Positions 12,701 to 25,353 of a stretch of 64,000 bases of DNA are shown in pieces. The position numbers and the translations under genes are program-made. The notes beneath the pieces were generated by a model. The model saw only the letters and a program-made list of their open reading frames with translations, was not told the origin of the DNA and did not search any database. Where the stretch lies: the NCBI RefSeq assembly GCF_036373705.1, contig NC_089850.1, positions 18,085,256 to 18,149,255 of the forward strand, read 5' to 3'. The DNA is from Amia ocellicauda (taxonomy: Eukaryota > Chordata > Actinopteri > Amiiformes > Amiidae). How positions within the stretch are numbered: position 1 is the first letter of the stretch; the number at the start of each line of letters is the position of its first letter.

Positions 12701-14837
12701 GCCAAAAAGCCATACCTCTGATGTGGCAACAAGGCCAAGCAACTGAACTATGCACGAAAACACAGGAACTGGGGTGCAGAAAAATGGCAGCAGGTGCTCT
12801 GGACTGATGAGTCAAAATGTGAAATATTTGGCTGTAGCAGAAGGCAGTTTGTTCACCGAAGGGCTGGAGAGCAGTTCACGAATAAGTGTCTGCAGGCAAC
12901 AGTGAAGCATGGTGGAGGTTCCTTGCAAGTTTGGGGCTGCATTTCTGCAAATGGAATTGGGGATTTGGTCAGAATGAATCGTCTTCTCAATGCTGAGAAG
13001 TACAGGCAGATACTTATCCATCATGCAATACCATCAGGGAGGCATCTGATTGGCCCCAAATTTATTCTGCAGCATGACAACAACCCCAGACATACACTCA
13101 CCTAAAGGATTATTAGGAACACCATACTAATACTGTGTTTGACCCCCTTTCGCCTTCAGAACTGCCTTAATTCTACGTGGCATTGATTCAACAAGGTGCT
13201 GAAAGCATTCTTTAGAAATGTTGGCCCATATTGATAGGATAGCATCTTGCAGTTGATGGGGATTTGTGGGATGCACATCCAGGGCACGAAGCTCCCGTTC
13301 CACCACATCCCAAAGTTGCTCTATTGGGTTGAGATCTGGTGACTGTGGGGGCCAGTTTAGTACAGTGAACTCATTGTCATGTTCAAGAAACCAATTTGAA
13401 ATGATTCGACCTTTGTGACATGGTGCATTATCCTGCTGGAAGTAGCCATCAGAGGATGGGTACATGGTGGTCATAAAGGGATGGACATGGTCAGAAACAA
13501 TGCTCAGGTAGGCCGTGGCATTTAAACGATGCCCAATTGGCACTAAGGGGCCTAAAGTGTGCCAAGAAAACATCCCCCACACCATTACACCACCACCACC
13601 AGCCTGCACAGTGGTAACAAGGCATGGTGGATCCATGTTCTCATTCTGTTTACGCCAAATTCTGACTCTACCATCTGAATGTCTCAACAGAAATCGAGAC
13701 TCATCAGACCAGGCAACATTTTTCCAGTCTTCAACTGTCCAATTTTGGTGAGCTTGTGCAAATTGTAGCCTCTTTTTCCTATTTGTAGTGGAGATGAGTG
13801 GTACCCGGTGGGGTCTTCTGCTGTTGTAGCCCATCCGCCTCAAGGTTGTACGTGTTGTGGCTTCACAAATGCTTTGCTGCATACCTCGGTTGTAACGAGT
13901 GGTTATTTCAGTCAAAGTTGATCTTCTATCAGCTTGAATCAGTCGGCCCATTCTCCTCTGACCTCTAGCATCAACAAGGCATTTTCGCCCACAGGACTGC
14001 CGCATACTGGATGTTTTTCCCTTTTCACACCATTCTTTGTAAACCCTAGAAATGGTTGTGCGTGAAAATCCCAGTAACTGAGCAGATTGTGAAATACTCA
14101 GACCGGCCCGTCTGACACCAACAACCATGCCACGCTCAAAATTGCTTAAATCACCTTTCTTTCCCATTCAGACATTCAGTTTGGAGTTCAGGAGATTGTC
14201 TTGACCAGGACCACACCCCTAAATGCATTGAAGCAACTGCCATGTGATTGGTTGGTTAGATAATTGCATTAATGAGAAATTGAACAGGTGTTCCTAATAA
14301 TCCTTTAGGTGAGTGTACAGCGACAGTCATTAAGAACTATCTTAATCGTAAAGAAGAACAAGGAGTCCTGGAAGTGATGGTATGGCCCCCACAGAGCCCT
14401 GATCTCAACATCATCGAGTCTGTCTGGGATTACATGAAGAGAGAAGCAACTGAGGCTGCCTAAATCCACAGAAGAGCTGTGGTTAGTTCTCCAAGATGTT
14501 TGGGCCAACCTACCTGCCGAGTTCCTTCAAAAACTGTGTGCAAGTGTACCTAGAAGAGCTGATGCTTTTTTGAAGGCAAAGGGTGGTCACACCAAATATT
14601 GATTTGATGTAGATTTTTCTTCTGTTCACTCACTTTGCATTTAGTTAATTGATAAATATAATATATTAACGTCTATTTTTGAAAGCATTCTTTACAGCAT
14701 TTATTCACACCTTTTTCACACAAAATGTTGCACATTACTGTGTATGTATGTATGTACGTATGTATGGATGGATGTATGTGTGTTTTATATATGTATGTGT
14801 GTGTGTATGTATGTGTGTGTATATATATATGTATATG

Positions 14838-14873
<36 letters not shown>

Positions 14874-17800
14874 GTATAATAATTATGTACTTATTTAATT
14901 ATTCTTTCCCCCATTCGAATATCATCTGATTCATAATGGAGGAAGTCGATTCTTGCACATCTGGCTTTGCTATGTTCTGTCTTTGCCTTTGGTGGTTTGA
15001 ATCTGCCAAAATAGTGTCAACAAAGAAATCAGTATTTTGCAAAAACTGCCAATGAAATTAGGAATCTGACATACAACTATTCTAATACTATAGATTTTTC
15101 AGCAAAAGTGATTAGTTCTATAAGTGTTTTTGGTTGTTGTTGCTTGTTTGTTTTATTACTTTGCATCATGTGTGTCTGCATGCATTTGCCATTCTTGGTA
15201 AATTGTAGCAAAGTGAAGTAAGTTTGGAGCTGTTTGACACTGCCTCCCTCCGTCACTGTGCTGTTGCTGAAAGGGATTGTCCTTGAAAACAGCAGCAGCA
15301 AGGTAGCAGTGCTTATAGAGCAGCACACACTGAAAGTCACTTCCTTTTGCCGTTTCTCAAGGCAGTGTCCTAGTTAGCACGGCTTACGTAAATGGAGAGC
15401 TGTGAAAAACCCTTGAATCTTTGTTTGACAGGGCTGGAAAATGACAAGCGGTACTCCCATCTCTTGCAGGGTTGTTTTGTGTTGTGTTGAAACAAACTGT
15501 ATTCTGAATTGCTTTAGTACTCAATGCATAAAAACCAAAACAAATGACTGACATGATTCTGACATGACTGAGAGCGAGAGTGAGAGTGTTTCAGGTTAGG
15601 GATTTGTTTGCTGCCTCCTGAAAGTGACAGACATTTTGCCTAGACTAGCGCAAGTAAGTGAAAGAGAAGCCACAGTAGATATCTGACATATTTCAACCAG
15701 TAAATGCAACAATCAAATGGCACATAATGCACATGATTAGACGATAAAAGTAGGATTTTATTAAATACGGCTCAGTGGACTTTTAACAGAGGCAATCAGT
15801 GTGGTAGTTATTCCTTGACAACGTCATTGCAGTGTCAGTCTGGCTTAAATTTGTAAAAACAACGGCAAAAAATCAAATCTAAATCGGGACTCTGTGGTGG
15901 ACGGACCATATGGTGCTATTCATCTGCCACTTCTCTTGAGGAATCCATAGCATCTGTTCCTCGTATGGAGCACGGATTGCAGAGAAAGGGGACTCTGACA
16001 TAACACCTGCGAACAAGACTCCAACAAATTGCAGCACTTGGGCCCGACTGGGGGGAGGGGGCATTGGGGATGGAGAGGAGCCAAGCCCCAGAACTGCGCA
16101 GTTTAGACTCCTTTTCTCTGGATCTGCCTGCACCAGGGAGAGGGGAATGAAAGGGGAGTGTATTCCCGTGGCCGGAGACTACAGCTGTTGTATCATAAGT
16201 TTGCTTGCCAGACACAATTGGCTCTTTCAATCATGCGTATTGTCTGACACAGGGCCCTACTGTACAGAGCCCACACTTCCCTACCTTTTTTGTGTGTGTG
16301 TGTGCCAGTACTGTGCTGTTAATACGTGAAATTAAAATGTCAGGAAAGCCACTGTGTATTGTAAAGCATTACCATACTAAAATGAGCAAGTCTGACTTAT
16401 ACGACACAACACCAAGCACAAAATGGATCACACCCAAGCATCAGTACCTTGTAGCTTCATCTTGCACATCCTGCAGGTAATGTGAGGCAACATGTTTACA
16501 TTCAATCACATAAATAACTTTTCACAAAGCTGTTTATAAGAAAACATGTCATATAGGGGAAGTGACCCAATTAAGCTCACCAAAATCTAAGATTTACATG
16601 TTTTCTTATAAATATGTGAATTTCTTCCCAATAAAGTGGGTATTAAATCAAAGATTAATCTCTCATCTATCTCTCAACTTATTTAATTGCTAAAGTGAAA
16701 AGTCCCCTATTGGCTTATAAGGTACATATGTACCCTTTAAGCCCATGTGTCCCGAATAAGCCCACAAGAGTTTTAACAACAAATACTTCAAATTGTATTG
16801 ATTAAGCACTTAATATTTTATAGATTATTGAATTCAGACTGCACATAACCAACCTAACCAATTAAAATTGTGTTTTTATATTATCTGAGACTAATTTCCT
16901 TCACATGGAATTGTTGCACTTGTAGAGGCAGTTTGCTCTGCTGGGGTGCTGGTTGTTGGGCTTGGGGCCGGGGCTGTTGGGGCTGTGGAAGTCTGCACAG
17001 GTGCTTCAGAAAAAGAAGCATAATTTGTGGACACTTGTCTGTCCACCCGGTTCTGGCTCAGGGAATATTCCAGTGCTCTCAAGCCAGAAAACATTATCTA
17101 GTTTCGCACGGGAATTCCTCCTTTCAAATTTTGTCCCTGCTAACACCGGAATGGCAGTGCAATTCTTTCCTCCATTACCTTTTGATTAAGGATGAATCGA
17201 TCGATCGTTATCGGGACGTTGGCAAAAATATATCGGCTATTGACCGATTGCTTAAAAATGGCCGATATTTGTCACTGATATTTCTATCTGATTTTATTGT
17301 GTCTAACTAAGCATCCAACTAGTTCTATTGTAGTCTTGTGTAGTTTTAACAAAATATGAATGACGAACACAAACTGCAGTGCAGTCACCCGCTGACCTGC
17401 TCTCATTCTATAGGTCAATAAATAATAGGAAAATATTGGATATCGTTATCGGCCCAGAATTCTCATATTGGTGTATCCTTACTTTTGACTTCACCAAACA
17501 CTGTCTTGTCCAGTGGCTGGAGGATGTGGGTGAGGTGAGATGGGAGCCGGAGAAGCACAACCCCATGTTCTCTGGCCTCGGTTGCAAGTGCCAGGGAAAT
17601 ATCTGACGCGTGACTGTCAAAAATTTAAACTCTTGGCAATCCCATGTCAGAGATCTTTGGCAAAAACTGCTTGTCAAAATACTCTTGAAAATTATTCTTC
17701 TCTCTCCATGGTGATCCGCATGAAATTCACAGTAAGCATCCATCGTGTTATTGCAGTCCCTATAATTTTTTCTCTGCCTACCCATTTTGTCCCCATAATG

Positions 17801-20800
17801 AAAAAAAGGTGAGTAGTTAAGTTCATGAATGAAAAGGATGTATTTTGAGTAATATTAATACATTTTTAATATAATATGGGTCCTGGGCTTAGTGAGCTTA
17901 TTAAGAACAACAGTGGTCCGTGGGAAATTAACCTCAATAATTTTGTATAGCGTTAATGTAAACATGGAATATCTTTAATACATAAAATGTGTTATTTTAT
18001 ACAACTTAGACCATGTTTATTATTGTTGGTACACCAAATTAAAAAATTATTCTGCTTTCAAGCCATGTGCTAATAGGCTTTTCAAGGGCACTGTTCCTTT
18101 TAAGCCCATATGACGAAAACAATTATGTTTTTAGATTATAATAATTGATAGAACATTAGTTTTAACTGAAACATCTCAAATGTTTTGATTTGCTATGGTC
18201 ATCAACAGTTTTTCTCAAGTTTTGTTGTTCGACTGCATCTATCTGTGTGACCATCATTCTGACAGTGTCCCGCGCTCGCTCCGGAAACTCATGAAATATA
18301 TATTTTTAAATGCAAAATAGTGCGTTAAAATACCAAGCAAATCCATCATATAAGGTTTAATTTGATTTATTAATCTCTTCATTTTATAATTCTTATCAAT
18401 ATTCACCAAGTTTGGTCACCAAATTCCAGAAAAATTGCTTCTTGGGAGGGCCCCTCATAAAGTAAAGTGGCACAGTGGCAGCACAAAGTCATACATAACT
18501 CAAGAACAAAATGTGATTGGCTCCAAATAAAAAGTAACATGACAGAAACAACTTTGTGCATTTGCTGTGAACAGAACATTCTTCTTTTTGTGTATTTCAA
18601 AATAAAAGAGCAAGTGGGCTTGTATGTTACGTGGGCTTAATTGGGTCACTTCCCCTAAGTGATTTATTCCTGTTTTTTTATTTTTTGGATTTGTAAGGGA
18701 TTTATAATGAGACTTACACTTCTTGGAACATTACTGGGAAGTATTAAGTTTGCTATTTGTGGACTTTAAGGGATTTGTGTAAGCACATGCAATAATGTCA
18801 ATGTTAAAAGGAGAAATGTTTCACATTAAGTAGATTAATTCTAGCTTAATGTGATTTATTGAATACTATCCTAAGATCCCTGCTTTTAATAGTTCTGAGA
18901 AATCTAAGACTTTTTAAAATTTTAAAGGGTTGATTTTGATGTAGGTAAGCAGTACACCTTTTTCATAGTTTATAGGTCTTAAAGCGAGTATAATGTGTGT
19001 GTTAATGAAGACTCCAGTTTTATTCTCTGGAACGCATGAACTAGATCACCACTGTGAATTATATCAGAACTGAGATTACCTGGAACTTATTTTGGCAGTA
19101 TGTACAGTAGCATAGACCTCAATGGTTGTGATTTTGTGATTAGCCCCTTTATGTGCCATTGCTTTTGTTCACTCATCTATTTGATCAAGTTAAGGTTTAC
19201 CTATTTGTGTAATGTTAACACCTTGTAAATACATTTCACGTTCTGTATATACAGATAGACTATACAGCAAAGGTTTGCTCTGGCAGTCATGGCAGTGTTA
19301 ACACAGCTCCTGAGACTTATTAAGAGGGAAATGCGATGCTGAGATCTGAGATTTTCTCGGTGAGCCGCACTAATAAATTCCCCCAGATTGCGAAGCCCGT
19401 GAGAAATCGCCAGCGTCACAATTTCATTACTTCTCCGAGCTGCAATAACATAAAACCATGAGGACTGACATTCCAGTTTTATGAGAGTCGGGATTGTAAA
19501 TTAAATAACGCTATTGATCTGCTGAGCACTGCGGTCGGAAACAGAAGGAATTTTGACACGGTTCGGATGGTCTTTGAACAGCTGTGCCTTGGGGGTGCAG
19601 TGTTGTGTACTGTGGGATGCCTCCCTTGAAGGCTGTAGTCCATGTTGCAGGAGGCTCTTCTGCAGCCGTGGTTCAAAGTCCGCTCGGGGAAGCGTCCGTG
19701 TGAGAGTTAAAGTGCTCCAGGAAGTCAAACTGCAGTTGGTTTCCTGGGCTTTGTTCCCTCCGCTACTGAAAGGACTTTAAAGGACTGCAGTGAAACCTCC
19801 AAATATAATGGTCCCCATGCAGCACTCGGCCCTGCTTTCACCTTCAGACTCTGTCAAAATGAAGAGAAGAGGTTGCATTAATAAGGGATTACAGTTTATT
19901 TATTTATTTATTTAATCTTAGAGTTTACATTATTTAGAAGTCTTGTTTTTTAAACCAAACAATTCTGTTTCCTTGGTGTATTTTTTGTTTCTCTGCTAGT
20001 CTTTAGTTCCCTTTGTTGCGCCTTGATACATGTCAGGACTCCGCTGCATTGATACCAATCTAGTCGTTGGTCATTTCTATGATGCACATTTCTTAAAGTG
20101 AGAAGTACTTCTATTTGTTTGTAATTTAAATTAATTAAGAAGCCCCCATGCTGATTCCACTCCCTCTCCATATCAGTCACCACTTCCATCTCTTGTTAAA
20201 AAGCTCTAACAAACACTGCAGGTTAGGGATTGACTGATTTGGGTCGATATCTCGGTTGGAATTTTAGGTTAGTCAGGAGCCCTTTAATGCTTGAATCTAT
20301 CGATCCATCTCAAATCCAGAGTTAGGCTATATGATGCAGTATGCCTCAATCTTTAATTGATTTAGAAATCTGTCCAATCGGAGAGGACATATTACAAAAG
20401 ACACAGTTCCTTTAAGTACTTTAAAAATCACTGGGGGGCTTAAATGGATTCCTATAACGGCATTTGTGTGTTCTTCACACAGTGCATTCCAATGAGATCC
20501 CTGTAATGCTTAATGAGGTCCCTAAAGAGTGAGAGAACTGTATTTCAGAAACTAAGTGTGCTGTCAGTTTTAATGAAAGACTGCTTCGGAGTGTTTTCTT
20601 ACTGGAATGTTACATCTGAGAGGAGCGGTTCTTTGTGTTTTTGAGAATGCCCATGGGAGATGAAAGTATACTCTTCTGGCAGGTGCGTGCATCTGTTGGA
20701 AATACATTCTTTTTAATTAATACCTAAGTTTATTGGACACATGAAGATTTTAGAAATCGGATCTCTTGCGCCACTAATTGTGGCTCCGCTGCCGCGAGCA

Positions 20801-22091
20801 GCATATGCTTCCAGTTATTGGGAGGCAGTGAAAAGTAGTGTTCTTTGTGTTGCACATCAGCTTTGTGATTTTAACAACACCTTAGTGAGCAATTTAGGTG
20901 GAGCTTAATGAGTTGGCTGTGTTAATTGCAGCAAAGTAGCCATCTACAGCATCAGACAAGAGAAGTCAATTTGTTTTTGTGTGCCTTGAGGTACATTGGA
21001 CAACATATGTACTAAGAATTATGAAATTGAACTCTTAAACTGTCTTGAAGTGGATTGTTAACTAACACATTTTTGTATTATTAACCTTTTAGTCTTGGTG
21101 TTGTCACATAGAAGAAACCTCACAATATCAACATCAGATTCTCACCATTTCATTTAATGGCAGGTAATGACAATGGTTGTTGTCACTAAGGCTTAAAGAT
21201 ACATTTTAAATAATTCTTTACAAGTGTAGATTTTGTGTGTGAGATCAATGTTATTTGAATACTGACATTATTGGGTTAAACGGTATGATATAGGATATCA
21301 CAGTAACCCCCTCCCCACACATCATAGCAAAACAATGACTATGACAACTGTGTGATAATAGAATTTGATTAGATATGATTTCCTCTGAGTCTAATACACT
21401 TCCATATTAATCCGTATGCAATGCTCATTTCTACTTTGCTTAGTCTGACTGTAAAGGTGGCTTGATACTTCTGTGCACCGATGTGTATAAATGGTTTCAG
21501 TTAAGGGTGTTTACTTTTTAATGACGGTCATATCATCAGCTTTCCTCTCCCCTCTTAGCTTTAAATGATTCAGGCAGAGTCTTCTGTGAGCATCTGTATG
21601 GCTGCTGCCAACAAGGGTTTTGTGCAAGAGCAAGATGTGTTGTTTTCTCTGGACAACAGTTTATCAATTGGGGTCTTCTTGTAAGCAGACATAGAGCTGA
21701 AAGCTTTGAAATGCACACACAGATGACTTCATATTATTGAGCTTTGAATGTTGGTGTCCATGTGATCTGAAAGTTGGAAGATGAGCAATTATTTACTGTA
21801 ATTTTAAAGTAATTATGACACTTGCTAAAAAAGATCTGGCTATAAATCTTTTCCTAGCTGTATATCACCAGCAGGCTTGTTCTGAATCTCTCTCTGAACA
21901 TCCTCTGTGCCCCTCCGTGCACAACATAAATAGTCACAGGTTACATAATGTCCTGTCCAAATAGTGGATCTTCAGCAGCTCACTGTCCTGCTCTCATTGT
22001 GTTGATTAGTCAGATCTCCTGCACTGCTCCTCTTGTCAAAAGCATGAAGGAACATGAGGATAACTCCATGAGGTAAGAGAGTAAATGGAAC

Positions 22092-22151
<60 letters not shown>

Positions 22152-25100
22152 TTTTATGGTGTGGAATTATTGATTCTACATGACACGGCTTTCCTGTTAT
22201 TTCCCTGTGCCTGTGTGTGTAGTCAGTGCAGGCATTGTCTCTTTTACCTTTCTGAAGATGAGTTTGAGTGGTCAGTCTCCTCAGATTAAGGTAATCCTGA
22301 CCTGAGAAATTAATTTTACTATGATTATTTAGTACAGAATGTTCAGTACTTAAGGTTTTGTACATCTGGCCAATGACTCCTAGGAAGACCTATTTTTCAC
22401 TTTTATTGGATTCTTAACCGAGAAATGACGCCCCCCCACTGCCTCGCCTGCACTTTATTTATTTATTTCTAAAATTAAAACAACAAACAAACAAGATCAG
22501 CTCACAACGAAGGGACTTAATTTGGATCACCTCCCAGTGGAGGAGCACAAAGCCATTTAAATAGAATTTTTAATCTGAAGCGGCAGGCAAACAAAAGGAC
22601 TTAATATAAAGCAGTTTCCAGTCAAAATACCATACTGTGCATGTCATCACTGCAGAGGGGGAAGAATTGGGATAACAAGGTCCTTTTTAATGACTTTTTG
22701 TGCTTTTTTTGAGGGTATGTTTTCTCCTTGTAAATTACCTCTATTTTTCATGTATTTATTTAGTTTTGTTGTTTCTACTTTAGAGGGCATGTCACAATGT
22801 AGGACATTCAAGTGGAGGTGGCATGTGGGACAGGAGTGCCTTGAGGACAGGATCTGTCCCTGCGAGATTGTGTCACAACGCCGTATTACATGAGCTGAGA
22901 GGTTTGCCATTTTGTCGAAACGTGCAAGGTTCTTGTTTGACACAAAATGAGGGTCTGGCCCAGAGATTCCTGCTTATCTCCTGCCTGACAGCCATTCGCA
23001 TTTTGCTCGCCATGGAGAAAGACTCCACCGAAGACCGTCTCACAGGTCGTCACTGCTCAAAATCCTGCAGCGTGTCCCTTGCACTATTAGTATTATAGGC
23101 TTGTGAAATATCCCATTTCGTCTGAGTGATTGGATACGTTGTGTGTGCTTAAAAACTCGGCTCAACCAATTCAACCAGTTCTGGGCAATAATAACAAATG
23201 GTGTTTCTGTGCGGTTTGCCGCTGCGATGAACAGCCACTTTCTGAATGTCTCTGTAGTTTATAGGGAAACTACATTTGGCACACAGTCTTATCTATTGCA
23301 TTTCACTCCTGTCACGTCTGCTTCCACTTCGGCGTGAGTTCTCGGTGGCAGCCTCTCTGTGCAGAACTTCAGCCGTAATTGATCACTTTTGCTCCATCAC
23401 CGCAGAGACGGGGCGTTTGATTTCAGCATTCCCCACCGTGGGAAGTGACAGAACTGCTCGTTTTGTTGTTTGCTCTCATGAAGGGCAGCGTGGAGCTTCC
23501 AGCAGGCTTGCTCCAGCTGTCTCCGTGGAGACGTTACGAACAGGAGCTGGGAAGTGCCAGTAAGCTATTCAGTGAGTGTAATTATCGTGCCCAACTCGAC
23601 CGCTGTATTAACCTCCTGCCGCTCGAGTTTCTGGGCCTTTTCACTGCGTTTTCCTGTGTAGTAAATTTGTGCTTCTCAAGAAGAAGAGGGTGTCTGTTCG
23701 GAGTGGGAAAGTGTGAACCCAGGATGCTTGTTCGCTGGTCTTCATTCATTGCACAAATGGGGCCAGCGTGTATTCTGCATCAGCAACCCCCGAGATTGAG
23801 ACAGTCCTACAGTACTCGGTGCTCCCTTGTTCACATAGACTTTTCACCAAGTGATCAAGTAGTGAAATTGTAAAAAAATATAATTTTGCCAGTGTTCTGC
23901 TGTGATCTGTATCTAACTCTTCTCCCTCCCTTTTTCTCTTTGTCTCCTTCCCCCCCCCCCCGTGTGTGTGTGCGCTTAGGATTTGGAATGCCCTGACTGA
24001 TAACTATGGTAATGTGATGCCGGTGGATTGGAAGACATCCCACACACGCTCCCTTCACCTGCCAACTCTGAATTTGATTGAGAAAGGGGTAAGCACTGCC
24101 TTCAGAAACCATTACCGTTGTGTGCCAATGTGAAGACCACATCAATACCCATCTGAAAATGTCTGCTGACAGACTCCAAGCCCAAATGTCACTATTGTAC
24201 ATTATTACACTGTGTTTGCTTGAATGCAGTCACATGTCTGTCCCTCACACACTGTCATCCTGAGACTTTCTGAACATTTTGTTTTCAGTCTTTTACTTCA
24301 GATGACTGTTTCAGCATCAGTAAAAAGGTGACAATGTTCTGGTGGACTTGAGAGAGGAGCTCATACTGACTACATTAACACTGCATTAGTGTGAGGCCAT
24401 CTGTGGCAGCAGTGGTTAACAGAGTAAGTAAGTTAGCCAATAACTAGGAGGCCGAGTTCTTATTACAGCCTTCTATCATCCTGTGTCATTTGCCATCTTT
24501 GTCTTGGGGAATGGAAACCTGCAAGACTGTAGGGGGTATAATAAAACATTGACAAAGACATTGGGTGTTGCTCTAAATAAAGTGGCCAGGCAGTAGCTAT
24601 AAATTTCCCCATTGTCTTGTAGCTGCTGACTCACAGATTGCCTTCTGCTTCTTGACTTTTACAGTTGCTTAGGCATTTTATCTTTTTGCAGGATGGGCAG
24701 GGACGTTCTGCAAAACATATTTATTCCAATTTGGCACAATTAATGTGTTATTTGATTATCGTTATACTACTACTTAATTTGCATAATGTAATTTTGATCA
24801 GTTCCTTGTTGAATTCAGGTTACCTGCATCAGCCACATAAATTACTTCAAATAATTCTGCTGCTGCTGATGACAATAATAGTGATAAGGGAACACATTTG
24901 TCGTTGGTTGTTTAATTTGATCCTTTATGCAGTGTGGCCCAGCTTGGTGTACTTCTATAAGCCTTTCACACAGAATATTTATACAGCTGTCTCCTTATTG
25001 ATTCATACCCTTCATATGAAGCAAAGTTAAGTTGATGCAAGTGCACTTTCTGTATTTTTTTTCAATGCACACCAAAGGAAGAAACCCCCCAAAAAATTAA

Positions 25101-25293
25101 AACTACCATTATGGTGCATATCGAAAGCAAATCTTTTAAAAGTAGTGACACACATCTGTACCTCTGTATAGATCATAATCACTTTATTGTTGCTGGCAGA
25201 AGAGGGCTGATCACGTTTTATTGTTCCAATTGGTTTATTGTATTTATGTGTACGATATTTTTAGTTCTTATGGTTTTTTTTTTTGGTTTTTTT

Positions 25294-25353
<60 letters not shown>

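Larger units (their letters stand above)
12358..14602 (+). pseudogene. Broken Tc1-like transposase (DD38E spacing)
   Basis: Starts MARLSTATRHKVVLL at 12358, with a paired-like helix-turn-helix (QGDISRQTGVSRCAVQALLK) and a G-R-P-R-K hinge. The frame shifts near 12560 (continuing as LTSLPNLKMSSSAISSELAE) and again near 12690-12790 before LWTDESKCEIFG with the first catalytic Asp. The second Asp sits in LQHDNNPRHT, where a 1221-bp element interrupts it. The Glu is in SPDLNIIESVWDYMKRE at about 14405-14455. A stop follows at 14461, and the conserved tail KAKGGHTKY with TGA ends at 14602. At least two frameshifts, an early stop and the insertion make it inactive. Confidence 0.8.
11940..14742 (+). 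mobile_element. Decayed Tc1-like element with long inverted repeats and DD38E spacing, split by a second transposon
   Basis: The left end CAGTACAGTGCAAAGG runs into GGTGTGAA, AATGCTGTAAAG and GAATGCTTTCAAAAATAGAC (11940-12010). The right end (about 14660-14742) carries the same words inverted, ending ACATTACTGTG. TA flanks both sides (11938-11939, 14743-14744). Removing the nested insertion and one TA leaves about 1.58 kb. The transposase remnant has WTDES, HDN and SPDLNIIE; bridging the insertion gives 38 residues between the second Asp and the Glu. That spacing is the one reported for the DD38E/Intruder family, a sister of DD34E Tc1. Confidence 0.8.

Noticed and set aside
12316-12807. 163-residue frame as a separate gene
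   Set aside because: It is the Tc1 transposase N-terminus read past a frameshift.
13515-13751. Plus-strand frame inside the DD36E element
   Set aside because: Shadow of the minus-strand transposase.
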